This document shows positions 62,326 through 64,000 of a stretch of 64,000 nucleotides of DNA, in pieces (position 1 is the first letter of the stretch; the number at the start of each line of letters is the position of its first letter). The DNA comes from Thermohalobaculum sp039816045 (GTDB taxonomy: Bacteria > Pseudomonadota > Alphaproteobacteria > Rhodobacterales > Rhodobacteraceae): contig JBCBYB010000003.1 in NCBI GenBank assembly GCA_039816045.1, forward strand, positions 1-64,000, written 5' to 3'. The notes below the pieces were generated by a model that had not been told where the DNA came from, did no database searches, and saw nothing but the letters and a program-made list of their open reading frames with translations. Made by a program: the position numbers and the translations under genes.

Positions 62326-62817
62326 TCAGGACGGAGCCGCGCAGAGATGCTCCTCTGCCGCCCCGCGAAAGGCCGGATGCACAGCTTGCGTGCCCGGCCC
62401 AATCCCCAGCTCGGCCGAGAGCCCGCCATTGATCTCCAGCACCGCCCGGACAGGCCCCTCCGAGCGGCGAGGCGTCTCCGTATAGGGCTGCGCGTCGGCT
62501 TCGATGTTCAGCACGAGGCCGGCATCGTCGATGAAGATCATGTCGAGCGGGATCATGGTGTTTCGCATCCAGAACGCCGCCGCACGCGGGACATCATAGA
62601 GGAACAGCATCCCAGCTTCCCGCGCCAGCTCTGGGCGGAACATCAGCCCGCGGGAGTGCTCGGCGGCGTCGTCGGCGATCTCGACCGAGAACACGACCGG
62701 CCCGCCATCCGCGTTAAGTGTTATCGCATCGGGCGCGCAGTGCTGGTCATCCGCACCCCACGCGCCCGTGCCGAGGCCGACCGCAAGCGTCGCCGCCAGC
62801 CCAGCGGCTCGGATCAT
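62326..62817 (-). CDS. DUF192 family exported protein
   Basis: 163 residues. Signal peptide MIRAAGLAATLAVGLGTGAWG; then the DUF192 pattern VEIADDAAEHSRGLMFRPELAREAGMLFLYD, FWMRNTMIPLDMIFID and AVLEINGG. Function of DUF192 is not well established. It is coupled to the cold-shock gene by an ATGA overlap, in a typical alphaproteobacterial pair. Confidence 0.87.
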   Translation of the reverse strand: MIRAAGLAATLAVGLGTGAWGADDQHCAPDAITLNADGGPVVFSVEIADDAAEHSRGLMFRPELAREAGMLFLYDVPRAAAFWMRNTMIPLDMIFIDDAGLVLNIEADAQPYTETPRRSEGPVRAVLEINGGLSAELGIGPGTQAVHPAFRGAAEEHLCAAPS

Positions 62818-63410
62818 CGGCCGTCGCTGTCCTGCTCTTCCACCACCGGTGGAAGCGGCCGGTCGCCCTCGCCAGTGGAGGCCGCCTCCCAAAGCCGCAG
62901 CTCTGCCACCATCAGCCCGCGTGGACCGCGGAAGGTGCGGCACGCCATGCCTTCCCCACTGGAGAGGTCCTGAAAGCCGCAGCGCCGGACCGTCTCCATG
63001 TGCACGAAGACATCCTCGTCATTGCCGAAGATGTTGACGAAGCCGAAGCCCTTTTGCTTGTCGAACCACTTGACGCGCGCGGGCATCAGTGGCCCAGCCT
63101 CGACATCGGGTCCGAGAAACTCCGTCGGGCGCACCCGGTCGCCATAGCCATCCTCGGCAGCGGCAACCTGGTCCTCATCGACCTCGAGCAGTTCCTTGGC
63201 GTGCAGTCCACGCTCGCCCCGGGTCACCAGCATACGCACCGTGGCATTCTCAGCCAGCGTCATTTTCCCGAACGCGCGGACACAGGATGCGTGCACCATG
63301 ATGTCCGGACCACCGGTTTCAGGCACGACGAACCCATACCCCTTGATCACGTCGTACCACTTGACCCGGCCAGCGATCACACTGCCTGTACCGTTTTCCA
63401 ATCCGTTCAA
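62814..63410 (-). CDS. Double cold-shock-domain protein
   Basis: 198 residues with two CSDs: GRVKWYDVIKGYGFVVPE (about 15-75) and ARVKWFDKQKGFGFVNIFG (about 110-165). The RNP-type motifs KGYGFV and KGFGFVN are kept, so RNA/ssDNA binding is likely. The start is a TTG at 63410; an in-frame stop lies just upstream at 63423-63425, so no longer start is possible. A leader ORF overlaps this TTG. Overlaps the DUF192 gene downstream. Confidence 0.9.
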   Translation of the reverse strand: MNGLENGTGSVIAGRVKWYDVIKGYGFVVPETGGPDIMVHASCVRAFGKMTLAENATVRMLVTRGERGLHAKELLEVDEDQVAAAEDGYGDRVRPTEFLGPDVEAGPLMPARVKWFDKQKGFGFVNIFGNDEDVFVHMETVRRCGFQDLSSGEGMACRTFRGPRGLMVAELRLWEAASTGEGDRPLPPVVEEQDSDGR

Positions 63411-63457
63411 GTGCTCACCCCGTTATTGCCGTTGTTCACCCCCGGTCTCCCTTTCAT
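63407..63457 (-). CDS. Leader peptide ORF before the cold-shock gene
   Basis: 16 codons from ATG at 63457, encoding MKGRPGVNNGNNGVST, ending in a TGA that shares bases with the TTG start of the CSD gene (TTGA). A GGAAGACC site precedes the ATG by 2-8 bases. It probably couples translation to the weak TTG start. It could be an artefact of the leader composition. Confidence 0.4.
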   Translation of the reverse strand: MKGRPGVNNGNNGVST

Positions 63458-63556
63458 GGTCTTCCACTCACCTCACTAAACCGACAACGTGAAAAAAACC
63501 TAGCGCAGCCCCACTGCTCGGTCGCGCCCGGCGGTCGGATCGGCTATCTCAGAGCC

Positions 63557-64000
63557 ATGTTCGACCGCCTGCACACTGTTTCTCGCCGTCTACTCTTCCT
63601 CCCGCTGCTCGCCCTCGCCGCCTGCGACGGGGCCGAACCTGTGGAAGGCTCTGCACGAAGTCGTACCGCAGACGCACTGCGGGATCAACTCTTGGTTGTT
63701 TCGCCCAACCCACCGCAAATCATGGTTTCTGCCCCCGCAGAGCTGGATCGGGCGGCCCGTTTCGGGGCAACTGCAAGGCTCGAGACCCTTCGTGAGCGAA
63801 ATGGAGCCCGGACCGTTCGCGCTGATTCGTTGGCTTGGCTTACCGGTGCGGTTGAAGGGCGCGCGTTTCTTTCAGAGCCTTTTCCCCGCGCCATCGCACG
63901 GGGCGATCCGGCGCAAAGCTGTCCGGCCACCGGGCGTGCGACCGGCCCAGAGGCGGCAGGTGGCGGGCGCGAAGGCACCGTGCGGCTGGCACTCGAGCGC
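63557..64000 (+). CDS. Lipoprotein, N-terminal part, unknown
   Basis: 148 codons to the window edge without a stop. A basic start and hydrophobic run (RRLLFLPLLALAAC) end in a lipobox LAAC, so the cysteine near residue 23 would be lipidated. The mature part reads DGAEPVEGSARSRTADALRDQL, then QIMVSAPAELDRAAR. No family recognised; the C-terminal part lies outside. Divergent from the cold-shock leader by 99 bases. Confidence 0.6.
   Translation, partial: MFDRLHTVSRRLLFLPLLALAACDGAEPVEGSARSRTADALRDQLLVVSPNPPQIMVSAPAELDRAARFGATARLETLRERNGARTVRADSLAWLTGAVEGRAFLSEPFPRAIARGDPAQSCPATGRATGPEAAGGGREGTVRLALER

Noticed and set aside
1..64000. CRISPR array, rRNA operon, insertion sequence or integron
   Set aside because: No regularly spaced repeats of CRISPR size, rRNA signature, transposase or integrase was seen on either strand.

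Overview
The window looks like chromosomal DNA of a high-GC alphaproteobacterium, most likely a member of the Rhodobacteraceae (Rhodobacter/Roseobacter type). Pointers are an ethylmalonyl-CoA mutase, a long-form dCTP deaminase, the argS-SPOR-nagZ-scpA-scpB gene order, erpA divergent from dgt, a VPLPA-CTERM secreted protein, a pair resembling the head-spike genes of the Rhodobacter gene transfer agent (GTA), and a perfect CtrA-type box. There is no prophage integrase, transposase, rRNA operon or CRISPR array. Function calls come from motifs and family knowledge only; no database search was run.

Layout. 1-8.2 kb: clpS (partial)-clpA, an M23 peptidase, a ferredoxin-reductase-like flavoprotein, a 600-bp gap with structured minus-strand elements (candidate small RNA), then a Crp/Fnr regulator overlapping a ComB-like phosphatase and a GT4 glycosyltransferase. 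8.2-14 kb: a minus-strand two-gene GTA head-spike-like operon faces rfbC-rfbB-rfbD (dTDP-L-rhamnose), with TTAA-N7-TTAA between them. 14-19.7 kb: cytochrome b561, gloB, a methyltransferase, hisC-tyrA, an extensin-like protein and a ChaC-like cyclotransferase. 19.6-28.1 kb: a LysM/solute-binding fusion, then a putative putrescine/agmatine group (GS-like ligase, agmatinase, class III aminotransferase, unknown ORF, PuuB-like oxidase).

28-36.9 kb: tRNA-Pro(GGG), dCTP deaminase, then the minus-strand block argS-SPOR-nagZ-scpA-scpB, an Excalibur-like secreted protein, dgt and erpA. 37-44 kb: a lysine-rich orphan protein, an AMP-dependent acyl-CoA ligase, a FrnE-type DsbA protein, a glutathionyl-hydroquinone reductase-like GST and ethylmalonyl-CoA mutase. 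44-50.7 kb: rmuC-mutL, a decayed VPLPA-CTERM gene, hemH, an ArsR/SRPBCC pair and a methyltransferase. 50.8-57.4 kb: comF-grxC-nitrilase, a second lysine-rich orphan whose Shine-Dalgarno lies in a hairpin, argB, a sterol-desaturase-like protein with an unknown 639-aa exported protein, and tRNA-Pro(TGG). 57.7-64 kb: a large secreted ExeM/NucH-type nuclease, a VPLPA-CTERM protein, DUF192 and double cold-shock-domain genes behind a 16-codon leader ORF, and the start of a lipoprotein gene.

Most genes are housekeeping or central metabolism, packed with 4-nt ATGA overlaps. The accessory signal is in three places: the head-spike/CtrA/rhamnose junction, the lower-GC lysine-rich orphan genes, and the secreted nuclease/VPLPA region.
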